DNA from: Anaerospora hongkongensis
GTDB taxonomy: Bacteria; Bacillota; Negativicutes; Sporomusales; DSM-15969
NCBI RefSeq assembly: GCF_004339805.1
Contig: NZ_SLUI01000001.1
Coordinates: forward strand, 1 to 64,000
DNA length: 64,000 bases
Reading direction: 5' to 3'
The translations under genes and the position numbers were made by a program. This document shows, piece by piece, positions 53,437-61,528 of the stretch. The notes under the pieces are model-generated. The model was not told the DNA's origin and made no database searches. It worked only from the letters and a program-made list of their open reading frames with translations. How positions within the stretch are numbered: the stretch's first letter is position 1; each line of letters opens with the position of its first letter.

Positions 53437-54213
53437 TTAATCCCCCTCCAATATCATTATTTCTTCTTTTTTACGCCGGGTCATCTCTAAATACAGATCT
53501 AAATTTCTTGTCTTTTCACCGGCAATCCCGGCTGGAACGATTACTGTCTCGCGCGCCTCAGTCAAAGCTATGATTTCTTCTTTGGTCACCTGAAGAATTC
53601 TGTCATGTCCAGGAACTACCACTTCAGCAATATCTCTTATTCTCTTAATGCTTCGAGTACAGGCAGCTTCATTATGAGCTCCGGGAACCTTCCCGCTGGC
53701 CAATTCTTCCATGTTTTTCACCGCATCTCCGGTTAATACCGTTACCGGCATCTCCGAATCTCGTAGCACTAGCGCCATCCCTCCCGGTGTGTGTCCCGGC
53801 ACTAACAGCGTTTTTACCCCTGGCGAAATTTCCTCTGATTCCTTCTCAACCAGAGTTAAACGGCCACTCTTTTTTATGGTCAGATAATAGGGCTCTGGAA
53901 AAGCAAAATCATCAACCGGACCGGTAAGAGCCCATGCATCTTCCACTGCATGCATGACGATCTCCGCATTTGGAAAATAATCATAATTTCTCACGTGATC
54001 ATCGTGGAAGTGACTGAATACCAACATATTAATGTCAGTTGGCTCTACACCAGCCCTGCGCAGATGATCGCGGATGGAGCGGCGTTTGCTTGGTCCACCA
54101 GTATCAAACAGAATTTTGTTTTTACCACTTTCGATATAAATAACCGAACTCCAACTCAAAGACCCGCTAGCCGTCTTACCAGGGAACCCTTGGATAATAA
54201 CCTGCATTTTCAT
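53437..54213 (-). CDS. Metallo-beta-lactamase-fold hydrolase 2
   Basis: 258 residues, ATG behind AAAGGAGAGG. Zinc ligands SHFHDDHV, VPGHTPGGM, LTGDAV and VVPGHDRIL match those of protein 1 at 31976. Same neighbour (DASS carrier), so the hydrolase and carrier act together, probably on a lactone or ester form of the transported acid. It is now the first intact gene behind the sigma-54 promoter at 54623. Confidence 0.9.
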   Translation of the reverse strand: MKMQVIIQGFPGKTASGSLSWSSVIYIESGKNKILFDTGGPSKRRSIRDHLRRAGVEPTDINMLVFSHFHDDHVRNYDYFPNAEIVMHAVEDAWALTGPVDDFAFPEPYYLTIKKSGRLTLVEKESEEISPGVKTLLVPGHTPGGMALVLRDSEMPVTVLTGDAVKNMEELASGKVPGAHNEAACTRSIKRIRDIAEVVVPGHDRILQVTKEEIIALTEARETVIVPAGIAGEKTRNLDLYLEMTRRKKEEIMILEGD

Positions 54214-54285
54214 GCGCTACCTCTCCTTTATTACATTTCTGTTTTAATATAGAAGCAAAATGAGTATCTGAATCAGGCTTGTGAA

Positions 54286-54588
54286 CTAATCCATAATTCA
54301 GCCATCCGCCACTCTTAACAATTTCCAACGCTTCATAAGTAAGTGGACTTTTTATGGCTTCACAATAACGATTTCTTGCTCTAACAGTATTTTATATTTA
54401 ATGCAAATTAATCACCCTGTACAGTTTTTGCATAAATCCCCCCCTTATAAGCCATAACGCCATTAACATCTCTATAAGTGTTTGGTCAATTTTTAATCTT
54501 GATCGGTTCTCCTCTTTACAATGTTCCACTAACTAAATTAGCTTGAAATAAATATTTTTGTTATATTAGGTTCATCCAAACACCCCTT
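54286..54588 (-). pseudogene. Remnant of a second ~640-residue aconitase gene
   Basis: 54286-54362 matches the 3-prime end of the aconitase gene at 47773 and 54449-54588 matches its 5-prime end, in the right order, with about 1.7 kb of the middle missing. The ATG is lost (TTCATCC in place of the start region). The sigma-54 promoter at 54623 still points at it. Confidence 0.75.
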
Positions 54589-54622
54589 CCAATCCTCATG
54601 ATTACTAACTTATATTATTTAA

Positions 54623-54638
54623 TGCAATATTTGTGCCA
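54623..54638 (-). promoter_or_regulatory. Sigma-54 promoter before the aconitase remnant/MBL 2/DASS 2
   Basis: Minus strand TGGCACAAATATTGCA, a perfect match to the TGGCAC-N5-TTGCA consensus. It originally served the lost aconitase gene and probably now transcribes MBL 2 and DASS 2. Confidence 0.85.
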
Positions 54639-55170
54639 TTAGCCTTTTTGACTCGGTCTATCATGTTTAAACGCAGTTATTATGCAGGTTTTCGCTTGTC
54701 AATTCGACTTATCAAAATAGCCGGAACATTATTTATTTTCCAAAATTTAATCAATATGTTGCTGAATCACGAGCAGGCGTTGCTATTTTAATGATCGAGT
54801 GCTGCCTATTCTCAGATAATTGCTTCCTTTTTTGTAGTGTGTAGCGCAACGCCAGCAATAACAGTTAGATAAACTCTGAACAGGTGATACGTCTGGTATA
54901 GAATGCTGTACCTAATAAACTAATTAACATAGGCTTCCATCATCTGAAAATTAAAAAGATCATTCCATTCTTTCGCAATCTTCTCAGTCAACCACACCGA
55001 TAAAACCTTTATCATGTCTTATCAAATTCGAGCTGCTAAAATCTTAAACAAAAAACACGCGCTATGTGGGTGAAAATGCTTATCTAACAATTTCAAGCTT
55101 AGTTCCAAATTAATATAAATCTCATCATACGAATTGATCGTCTGCTGTCAACGATTGTTTTTATAAAAAA
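54639..55170. other. 532-bp AT-rich spacer, no intact gene
   Basis: Lies upstream of the sigma-54 promoter. Short minus-strand frames (for example MIKVLSVWLTEKIAKEWND near 55010) lack ribosome sites. Enhancer sites for the PrpR-type activator are expected near 54700-54760, but I see no clear repeat. Confidence 0.35.
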
Positions 55171-55205
55171 GATGCCCTGCAACTCAATACGAGTTGCAGG
55201 GCATC
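55171..55205. terminator. Strong bidirectional terminator
   Basis: 15-bp perfect stem, GATGCCCTGCAACTC/GAGTTGCAGGGCATC, loop of 5, T-runs on both sides. It lies 7 bp past the stop of the small frame at 55212-55346. Confidence 0.9.
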
Positions 55206-55211
55206 TTTTAT

Positions 55212-55346
55212 TTATTCTGCATTCTGATGAACTGCACCGTTAGCTTTAGCTTCTTCTGCTATTGCCTGTTCACCACGCTTCATTGCTTCTCTTTCCATAG
55301 AGCCAACTTCACCTGTCGTTATGTCGCTCCAATGAGTTGTTCGCAT
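55212..55346 (-). CDS. Possible 44-residue small protein
   Basis: ATG 55346 with AAAGG 4 bp upstream and a -10-like TATACT further up. The product, starting MRTTHWSDITTGEVGS and ending in an Ala/Glu/Lys-rich helix (AIAEEAKANGAVHQ), is hydrophilic. A strong terminator directly follows. Promoter, ribosome site, frame and terminator together look like a complete small gene. It could instead be the end of a lost larger gene, since a stop lies just upstream in frame. Confidence 0.5.
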   Translation of the reverse strand: MRTTHWSDITTGEVGSMEREAMKRGEQAIAEEAKANGAVHQNAE

Positions 55347-55526
55347 ATAACCTTTTTGCTATCCTTCTTCACTATACAAATTAGTATAATCTAAACGAAA
55401 ATACTGGCCCATCATATAAAACCTATATGAACTTCTGAATGATTGGCTGATTTTCTTTACTTCAGCAATACTGTACGCGAAAACATCCTTATAAATAATT
55501 CATTATATAGTGTCTCATTTAATCTT

Positions 55527-56870
55527 TTATCGATTATTTTTGAAGACCTCCAGCGCTACTTCCGGAAATAAAGCATAAGAGAGCACATCTTCCGTAGAAG
55601 CACTAGCGTACCCCTTTTCTGATAACTCATTGCGCAAGCTTGCCATCTGTGGAGCGATATCATCAGCCGGCCGGTGATTAATGACCGGTTCATCACCGAC
55701 AATTGCTTTGCGGAACTCAGGATCAATGGGCGCAGGTGTACGACCGTATTTACCACGGACAATATCTTTAATTTCACGAGGTACAACCTTATATCTGCCC
55801 AGCATTACATTGAAGGCTGCCATCGAGCCGGTAATCTGACTCGTAGGCGTAACAAGCGGAGGATAGCCCAGGTCGGCCCGAACACGCGGCATCTCTTCCA
55901 AAAGCTCAGGATACTTATCTGCCATACCCTGTTCTTTCATCTGGTTCAGCAAATTAGACAGCATCCCGCCAGGTATCTGGAACGAGAGAACTTTCGTATC
56001 AATATCCATAGCTGTATTGAGTTTGAAAGTTTCAGCCAAATCCTTTTTCACACTGCGGAAATGATCTGCAATGGGGTACAGTGCTTCTTTCTTTATTCCC
56101 GTATCCCAGGACGTCCCTTCCAGTGCAGCAACGATAGCCTCAGTGGCCGGCTGGGAAGTCCCCATGGCAAAAGGTGATAAGGCGCAGTCAACAATATCAA
56201 CACCTGCTTCTATCGCCTTTAGGTAGGTCATCGATGCCATCCCGCTGGTATAGTGTGTATGCAGTTGTATCGGTATATCGATAGTCGCTTTGAGTGCTTG
56301 CACGAGATCGTACGCTGTATAAGGAGACAGCAGCCCCGACATGTCTTTGATGCAGATAGAGTCCGCCCCCATCTGGACAAGATCTTTAGCTACCTGAAGA
56401 AAGCTGTCCTTATGATGATAGGGACTAATCGTATAGACAAAGGCCCCTTGCACATGAGCACCAGCTGTTTTTGCCGCCCGCATCGCCGTCTCCAGGTTGC
56501 GAACATCATTCAGCGCATCGAATATCCGGATAATACCAACGCCATTATCAACAGCCCGGTTTATAAACTCGGTGACAACGTCATCTGCATAATGGTTATA
56601 GCCTAACACATTTTGCCCGCGCAACAGCATTTGAATCGGCGTTTTGGGCAAATGTTTTTTTAAAGTTCGCAGCCGCTCCCATGGGTCTTCGTTCAAAAAT
56701 CGCAGACAGCTGTCAAAAGTAGCTCCGCCCCATGCTTCAAGAGCATGAAACCCGGCATTATCCAACTGTTCCAGTACGGGTATCATATCGGTTATGCGCA
56801 TGCGCGTTGCCGCCAGCGACTGATGGCCATCTCTAAGAACAGTTTCCATTATCTTAACTTGGTTAGCCAT
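55527..56870 (-). CDS. oadA: Oxaloacetate decarboxylase alpha-type carboxyltransferase, copy C
   Basis: 447 residues, differing from copy A (23878) at only a handful of positions: AKDLVQMG for ATDLVQMG, TIDIPIQ for TIDRPIQ, INHRPADD for INYRPADD, and EVFKNNR for EFFKNNR at the end. All metal and carboxyl-transfer residues are intact and the biotinyl domain is again absent. DNA identity continues into the 5-prime spacer and citF, so this is part of a ~4.1-kb duplicated block. Confidence 0.9.
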   Translation of the reverse strand: MANQVKIMETVLRDGHQSLAATRMRITDMIPVLEQLDNAGFHALEAWGGATFDSCLRFLNEDPWERLRTLKKHLPKTPIQMLLRGQNVLGYNHYADDVVTEFINRAVDNGVGIIRIFDALNDVRNLETAMRAAKTAGAHVQGAFVYTISPYHHKDSFLQVAKDLVQMGADSICIKDMSGLLSPYTAYDLVQALKATIDIPIQLHTHYTSGMASMTYLKAIEAGVDIVDCALSPFAMGTSQPATEAIVAALEGTSWDTGIKKEALYPIADHFRSVKKDLAETFKLNTAMDIDTKVLSFQIPGGMLSNLLNQMKEQGMADKYPELLEEMPRVRADLGYPPLVTPTSQITGSMAAFNVMLGRYKVVPREIKDIVRGKYGRTPAPIDPEFRKAIVGDEPVINHRPADDIAPQMASLRNELSEKGYASASTEDVLSYALFPEVALEVFKNNR

Positions 56871-56905
56871 ATTCCCTTATCCCCCTAATATGTCTATTTA
56901 TTGTA

Positions 56906-58444
56906 TCAGAGCGGCCGGCGAATGACATCAATAATACTGCCATCCCGGTACTCCACCACTCCGACAATCTGATCACTGACAGGAATAGGCTCTGGTTTGC
57001 CTGCGAGATTATAGGCTATTTGCTGCAAATCGTGAATGGACATAACAGGTACGCCTGATTCCTTGAGATTATTCATCAGATCTGTACGGCGCGGATTAAC
57101 GGCTACCCCTCGTTCAGTTACAATAACATCCACTGTTTCGCCAGGTGTAACAATAGTATTTACCCGGTCCAGTACCATCGGCAGACGGCCTCGCAGCAGC
57201 GGTGCCACGACAATGGCCAGATTAGCTTCGGCAGCGGTATCCGAGTGGCCTCCCGATGCCCCCATGATTACGCCATTGGAATCGGTAATAACATTAACGT
57301 TAAAGTTAACATCTACTTCGGTTGCGCTTAAGATAACCACATCCAGCTGATTTACGATCGGCCCGCCGTTATGGGGATTGGCATAAAAGGATGCTGACAT
57401 TTCCTGATGGCGGGGATTGTTTTTTATTGACTCAACGGATGGCAGATCAAAATCCTGTACATCAAAAATCGTTTGGATCAAACCTTCGTTCAGCATGTCC
57501 ACAAAGGGAGCCGTTACGCCGCCCAAACCAAAGCTGGCAGTAATCCCCTGGGCAATCATTTTCTCCTTAATGAACCGGGCTGCAGCCAGCGAAGCGCCGC
57601 CGCTGCCTAATTGCAGCGAATAGCCATCTTTGAAGTAGCCTGAGTATTCAATTACAGTAGTCGCATAATCGGCAATGAGCAGTTCTCTGGGGTCACGGCT
57701 GATGCGCAAGGCACCTGAGGCAATTCCCTGCGGATTGCCGATGCTCTCCAGCTCGACAATATAGTCTACCTGGGTCTGCGGGATGCTGATCCGCTGCAAG
57801 GGACGGTCTACTAAATTATCCGTTAAGGCAATGACCGTATCGGCATAGGCCGCATCCACCATGGCATACCCCATAGAACCGCAGGCCGATTTGCCTTCAG
57901 TACCGTTAATATTGCCGAACTTGTCGCAGCAGGGAGCGCCTAGAAAAGCGACGTCAATATGCAGTTCACCGCTTTCAATTGCTCTGGCCCGTCCGCCGTG
58001 AGAGCGAATCAGAACCGGTCTGGCCAGTTTTCCGGCTGTCATAAGCTTGCCAAGCTTTCCGCGTCCGCCGCTTGTTTCAATATTGGTAATGACGCCCGCC
58101 TCAATATAGGGAATGATGGCGTCATTGACGTCGTTTAACGAGCTGGGTGCTAAGGTTAAACCTTTGATTCCTTTTTGGGCAATCGCCTCGACAACCAGGT
58201 TTAGAATATAGTCTCCATTACGGAAATGATGATGAAAGGATATAGTCATGCCACTTTTTAGGCCCGCGGCTTCAATTGCCTGGTCAATCGATTTGAGGAT
58301 TTTCTCAGAACGAGGTTTAACAGAGCGAATTTTCGGACCCCATAGCCGGCCCACTGGTGTTATGGCAAACGGTCCCGCATAGGGAACGATGTTATTATAG
58401 CCTGTAATCTGCTGGGGAATGTCTCTTCCAGCTGCATTAATCAT
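56906..58444 (-). CDS. citF: Citrate lyase alpha subunit, copy C
   Basis: 512 residues from ATG 58444. Nearly identical to copy A. One striking change is Gly 406 to Glu (codon 57229-57227) in the otherwise invariant SGGHSDTAAGAN block, which here reads SGGHSDTAAEAN. Other changes are conservative. If the glycine is needed for CoA-transfer, this copy may be weak or inactive. Confidence 0.94.
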   Translation of the reverse strand: MINAAGRDIPQQITGYNNIVPYAGPFAITPVGRLWGPKIRSVKPRSEKILKSIDQAIEAAGLKSGMTISFHHHFRNGDYILNLVVEAIAQKGIKGLTLAPSSLNDVNDAIIPYIEAGVITNIETSGGRGKLGKLMTAGKLARPVLIRSHGGRARAIESGELHIDVAFLGAPCCDKFGNINGTEGKSACGSMGYAMVDAAYADTVIALTDNLVDRPLQRISIPQTQVDYIVELESIGNPQGIASGALRISRDPRELLIADYATTVIEYSGYFKDGYSLQLGSGGASLAAARFIKEKMIAQGITASFGLGGVTAPFVDMLNEGLIQTIFDVQDFDLPSVESIKNNPRHQEMSASFYANPHNGGPIVNQLDVVILSATEVDVNFNVNVITDSNGVIMGASGGHSDTAAEANLAIVVAPLLRGRLPMVLDRVNTIVTPGETVDVIVTERGVAVNPRRTDLMNNLKESGVPVMSIHDLQQIAYNLAGKPEPIPVSDQIVGVVEYRDGSIIDVIRRPL

Positions 58445-58457
58445 GACAATACCTCCT

Positions 58458-59327
58458 CTATTTCTGTACGGCCGCCGCATAGTCGAGAATGCGCTGAGCC
58501 CGTACGACGATGGGGCCGTCAATCATTTTGCCATCCAGGGCAATGACGCCCGACTTCTTAGCAAGCGCTTCTTCATAGGCTGCTAAAATGCGCTTTGCGT
58601 TGTCAATTTCTTTGGCAGTAGGCTGAAACACCTGATGCACAAGGCGGACCTGGCGGGGATTAATTACTGACTTGCCATCGAAGCCCATACCTTTAATGGT
58701 GTTGGCTTCTTCGACAAAGCCGGTTTCATCATTCACATCGGAAAACACGCTGTCAATAGCCTGAATGCCAGCTGCCCTGGCAGCTAATAACAGCTCAGAA
58801 CGGGGTACGAACAGCTCACGGCCTTCCTTACTCCGGGAAGTGCGCAGATCAGCAATGAAGTCTTCACCGCCGATTGCCAGGAATTCCATACGCGGACTAG
58901 CTGCCGCAATATCATAAGCGCAGCGCAGTCCTTTGGCCGTTTCAATGGCAGCACCGATGGCAATAGAGCCAGGAGCAAAGCCGTTATCTTGCTCAGCTTT
59001 GGTAATAATCTTATTAAGCTCTTTAATATCGTCCACTGATTCGGCTTTAGGCAAACGGATGAGATCCGGTTTAGCAGGCAGTACTACTGCCAGATCATCG
59101 TATCCGAAAGGCGTGCTTAAATGGTTAATGCGAATACAGGTTTCACAGGGGTAGCTGATTGATTGAAGAGCCTCGGCCACCACGTGGCGGGCTGCATCTT
59201 TTTCGGTGATGGATACGGCATCTTCCAGGCAGAAAATAATTGAATCAGCGCCATAAATACCGGCGTTCTGGAGCATTCCCGGATTATTGCCCGGTACAAA
59301 CATCATACTTCTGCGCATTCTGGCCAT
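58458..59327 (-). CDS. citE: Citrate lyase beta subunit, copy C
   Basis: 289 residues; MARMRRSMMF start behind GGGAGG. Differs from copy A at three positions that I can see, in the segment ELNKIITKAEQDNGFAPGS (A: ELDEIITKAEQDNGFVPGS). All catalytic residues present. One-base gap to citD and 13 bp to citF as in set A. Confidence 0.96.
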   Translation of the reverse strand: MARMRRSMMFVPGNNPGMLQNAGIYGADSIIFCLEDAVSITEKDAARHVVAEALQSISYPCETCIRINHLSTPFGYDDLAVVLPAKPDLIRLPKAESVDDIKELNKIITKAEQDNGFAPGSIAIGAAIETAKGLRCAYDIAAASPRMEFLAIGGEDFIADLRTSRSKEGRELFVPRSELLLAARAAGIQAIDSVFSDVNDETGFVEEANTIKGMGFDGKSVINPRQVRLVHQVFQPTAKEIDNAKRILAAYEEALAKKSGVIALDGKMIDGPIVVRAQRILDYAAAVQK

Positions 59328-59612
59328 CTATATTCCTCCCTTGGCAGACGCTCTCTGTATGGCAGTCTGCAGCCTTGCCCGGATGGTGCAATCAAGAGCC
59401 CCTTTATCATTGGCGTGCACCTGGGCGTCGGTAATTCCCTGATTGGTTAATACCTCCTGTATCACTTGGGTAATACGGGGTCCGTACTGCTTGATCACCG
59501 GGCTGTTCAGCTCAATTATGATACCTGCACCAGGATTGGCGGGCGCGATGGTGATAATGATGTCATTGGACTCTACCGTTCCAGCCTGGCCTGGCTGAAG
59601 TAATTTCTGCAT
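59328..59612 (-). CDS. citD: Citrate lyase acyl carrier subunit, copy C
   Basis: 94 residues, identical to copy A except LTNQG for LVSQG near residue 52. Ser 15 for the prosthetic group is present. It is the first gene of set C; unlike A and B no hydratase gene precedes it, so the set depends on its own promoter in the 59613-59939 region shared with LysR 2. Confidence 0.95.
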   Translation of the reverse strand: MQKLLQPGQAGTVESNDIIITIAPANPGAGIIIELNSPVIKQYGPRITQVIQEVLTNQGITDAQVHANDKGALDCTIRARLQTAIQRASAKGGI

Positions 59613-59694
59613 ATGGCACCTCCATAAATGAATATTGAAAACTAACTAGCTCAAGCTTAAGAATAACAGGATTATTAAAATAAATAAAATATAT

Positions 59695-59719
59695 AACTTT
59701 TATAAATGTTATAAAAGTT
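59695..59719. promoter_or_regulatory. Perfect inverted repeat between citD C and LysR 2
   Basis: AACTTTTATAA, 3 bp, TTATAAAAGTT. It lies between the divergent citD C and LysR 2 genes and is a candidate operator. A separate GC-rich hairpin (CCTTGC/GCAAGG) follows at ~59732-59750. Confidence 0.5.
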
Positions 59720-59837
59720 TCTTATTCCCCTCCTTGCGCCTGGCAAGGAAGGGATACAATACGATCCCACTACGCGGTTGTAATTTTCATTAGAACGAGG
59801 TATTCGACTCCAATCTCCACTAGAAAGTTACAAAAAA

Positions 59838-59867
59838 TTGCGAAATCTAGTTAAAGTGTAGTATAAT
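59838..59867 (+). promoter_or_regulatory. Predicted promoter of LysR 2
   Basis: TTGCGA (59838-59843), 18 bp, TATAAT (59862-59867), ~73 bp upstream of the LysR start. Sequence match only. Confidence 0.45.
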
Positions 59868-59939
59868 TAGGGAAATAAATAAAATATATATTTTTTTGGC
59901 ATTTCAATAATTTTTACTTATTTCGAGGTGCATACACAT

Positions 59940-60821
59940 ATGGATGATAAAGACTGGCTAATGTTAAAAACCATTGCAGGAGAGAAAAACCTGACAAAAT
60001 CCGCTGAACGCTTATACCTATCCCAGCCAGCGCTCACATACCGGTTACGAAATCTGGAGAAAGAGTTTGGTACGCAGCTTGTTGCCCGCCGCCCTACTGG
60101 TGTACTTCTCACCCCTCAGGGAGAATATCTGTTAAACTATTCAGAAGAAATGCTGACGCAAATGAATAAGGTGAAAGAACGCATTAAGAACATGGAAAAC
60201 AAAGTCCAAGGTACGCTCAGGCTTGGAACATCCTCTGTTTTTGCCCACTATGAGCTGCCGCAGATTCTAAAAAGCTTTTTACACTGCTTTCCTGATGTGG
60301 AAGTTTTACTAAAAACAGGCCTTAGTCGTCACATACACCGGATGCTGCAAAAAGAAGAAGTTTCCCTTGCCATCCTGAGAGGTGACTATCATTGGGCAGA
60401 TGAAAAGTTTCTGCTGCGTGAAGAGCCTATCTGCCTGGTGTCAAGCACCCCCATCGAATTTTGCGAATTGCCTTACAGGCCCCAAATCAGTTACTTAACC
60501 GACAGCTCTTTAGAACCGGTGATACAAGATTGGTGGCGCGAATCGTTCGCCTGTGCTCCGCGGATAAACATGGAAGTCGACAGTATGGATACCTGCCGTC
60601 AAATGGTGCTGCACGGCCTTGGCTGGGCTATCTTGCCTGAAATTGGCCTGGGCGAGCAAAGCGGGTTATTTCGGCGCGAACTTTTTTGGCGCAGTGGCAA
60701 GCCACTGGTGAGGAAAACCTGGTTAGCATACTCGTCAGCGTTCTTAGAACTATCCGCTGTCCGTGCTTTTGTTGAGTTCCTTAAAGAGCAGTATCAAGTT
60801 CGTCAGCCTTTATCTAAATAG
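59940..60821 (+). CDS. LysR-family regulator 2
   Basis: 293 residues. Start taken at ATG 59940 (MDDKDWLMLKTIAGEKNLTK), 9 bp after GAGGTG; a GTG at 59928 overlaps that ribosome site. Winged helix at residues ~5-60 (SAERLYLSQPALTYRLRNLE), effector domain after ~90. Paralogue of LysR 1 with the same start context (MEERDW/MDDKDW). Divergent from citD C, so it most likely controls set C. Confidence 0.93.
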   Translation: MDDKDWLMLKTIAGEKNLTKSAERLYLSQPALTYRLRNLEKEFGTQLVARRPTGVLLTPQGEYLLNYSEEMLTQMNKVKERIKNMENKVQGTLRLGTSSVFAHYELPQILKSFLHCFPDVEVLLKTGLSRHIHRMLQKEEVSLAILRGDYHWADEKFLLREEPICLVSSTPIEFCELPYRPQISYLTDSSLEPVIQDWWRESFACAPRINMEVDSMDTCRQMVLHGLGWAILPEIGLGEQSGLFRRELFWRSGKPLVRKTWLAYSSAFLELSAVRAFVEFLKEQYQVRQPLSK

Positions 60822-60837
60822 CGGGTATAGCAACGAA

Positions 60838-60884
60838 AAGGGCTGTCTCTACAAGTTATAAACTAACTTGCGGGGACAGCCCTT
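60838..60884. terminator. Bidirectional terminator
   Basis: AAGGGCTGTC/GACAGCCCTT outer stem with an inner CAAGTTA/TAACTTG pair, between the convergent LysR 2 and FMN reductase genes. Confidence 0.8.
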
Positions 60885-60935
60885 ACATATACCGTTGTCA
60901 AATGGTACTAAAGGGGAAAAGAAAATCGGCCTGCT

Positions 60936-61484
60936 CTAAACCGCTTTTCCTGCTTCATAAGCTTGTAGTAATAGTTCTTTATTATTAGCAGCAGTACGAG
61001 GGTCTGTGCCCCCCGCCTGTAAAAGGGTATCCACTACCTGTAAGTTAAGCATTTTAAGCACGGCTTCATTGGTTTGAAAGGATATTTGAAAAGCCTGTGG
61101 ATCCGGATTCCCTTGCGAATATATCATAATCAGGCTTTTAACGGCATATCTGGGTTGGAAATTTTCATCGAACAAGCCGCAGAGTCTATCCCACAACAAC
61201 TTCATTTGCGCCGTTACCTGCCAAACGTATACGGGCGAGCCGAAAACCACAGCATCGGCTTCGACGATCTGTTGAAACATGTTCTGGAGATCGTCCTGCA
61301 TAGTACAGTATCCGGTTTTGCGGCAAACAAGGCAGCCTTGGCAGGGTTTGATATTCATATCATACAAATTAAATATAGTTGTATCGGCACCCGCATCTTG
61401 CGCTCCCCGCATTACTTCTTTTACAAGGGTAGCAGTGTTGCCATTTTTTCTTGGACTCCCTATAAAAGCAACCACTTTTTTCAT
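60936..61484 (-). CDS. NADPH-dependent FMN reductase / flavodoxin-like
   Basis: 182 residues, ATG behind GGAGGGAAG. Phosphate loop GSPRKNGNTATLVKEV at residues 9-24, a cysteine pair CQGCLVC near 50 and FGSPVYVWQVTAQMKLLWDR near 85 mark the iron-sulfur-flavoprotein-like/NADPH:FMN reductase group of anaerobes. The spacing of Cys near 49, 52, 55 and 62 (CQGCLVCRKTGYC) could hold a 4Fe-4S cluster. Last gene of the TetR-SDR-reductase operon. Confidence 0.9.
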   Translation of the reverse strand: MKKVVAFIGSPRKNGNTATLVKEVMRGAQDAGADTTIFNLYDMNIKPCQGCLVCRKTGYCTMQDDLQNMFQQIVEADAVVFGSPVYVWQVTAQMKLLWDRLCGLFDENFQPRYAVKSLIMIYSQGNPDPQAFQISFQTNEAVLKMLNLQVVDTLLQAGGTDPRTAANNKELLLQAYEAGKAV

Positions 61485-61528
61485 CTTGTTCTTCCCTCCA
61501 TTAAAAAGAAATTCCTAAATCCAGTCGG

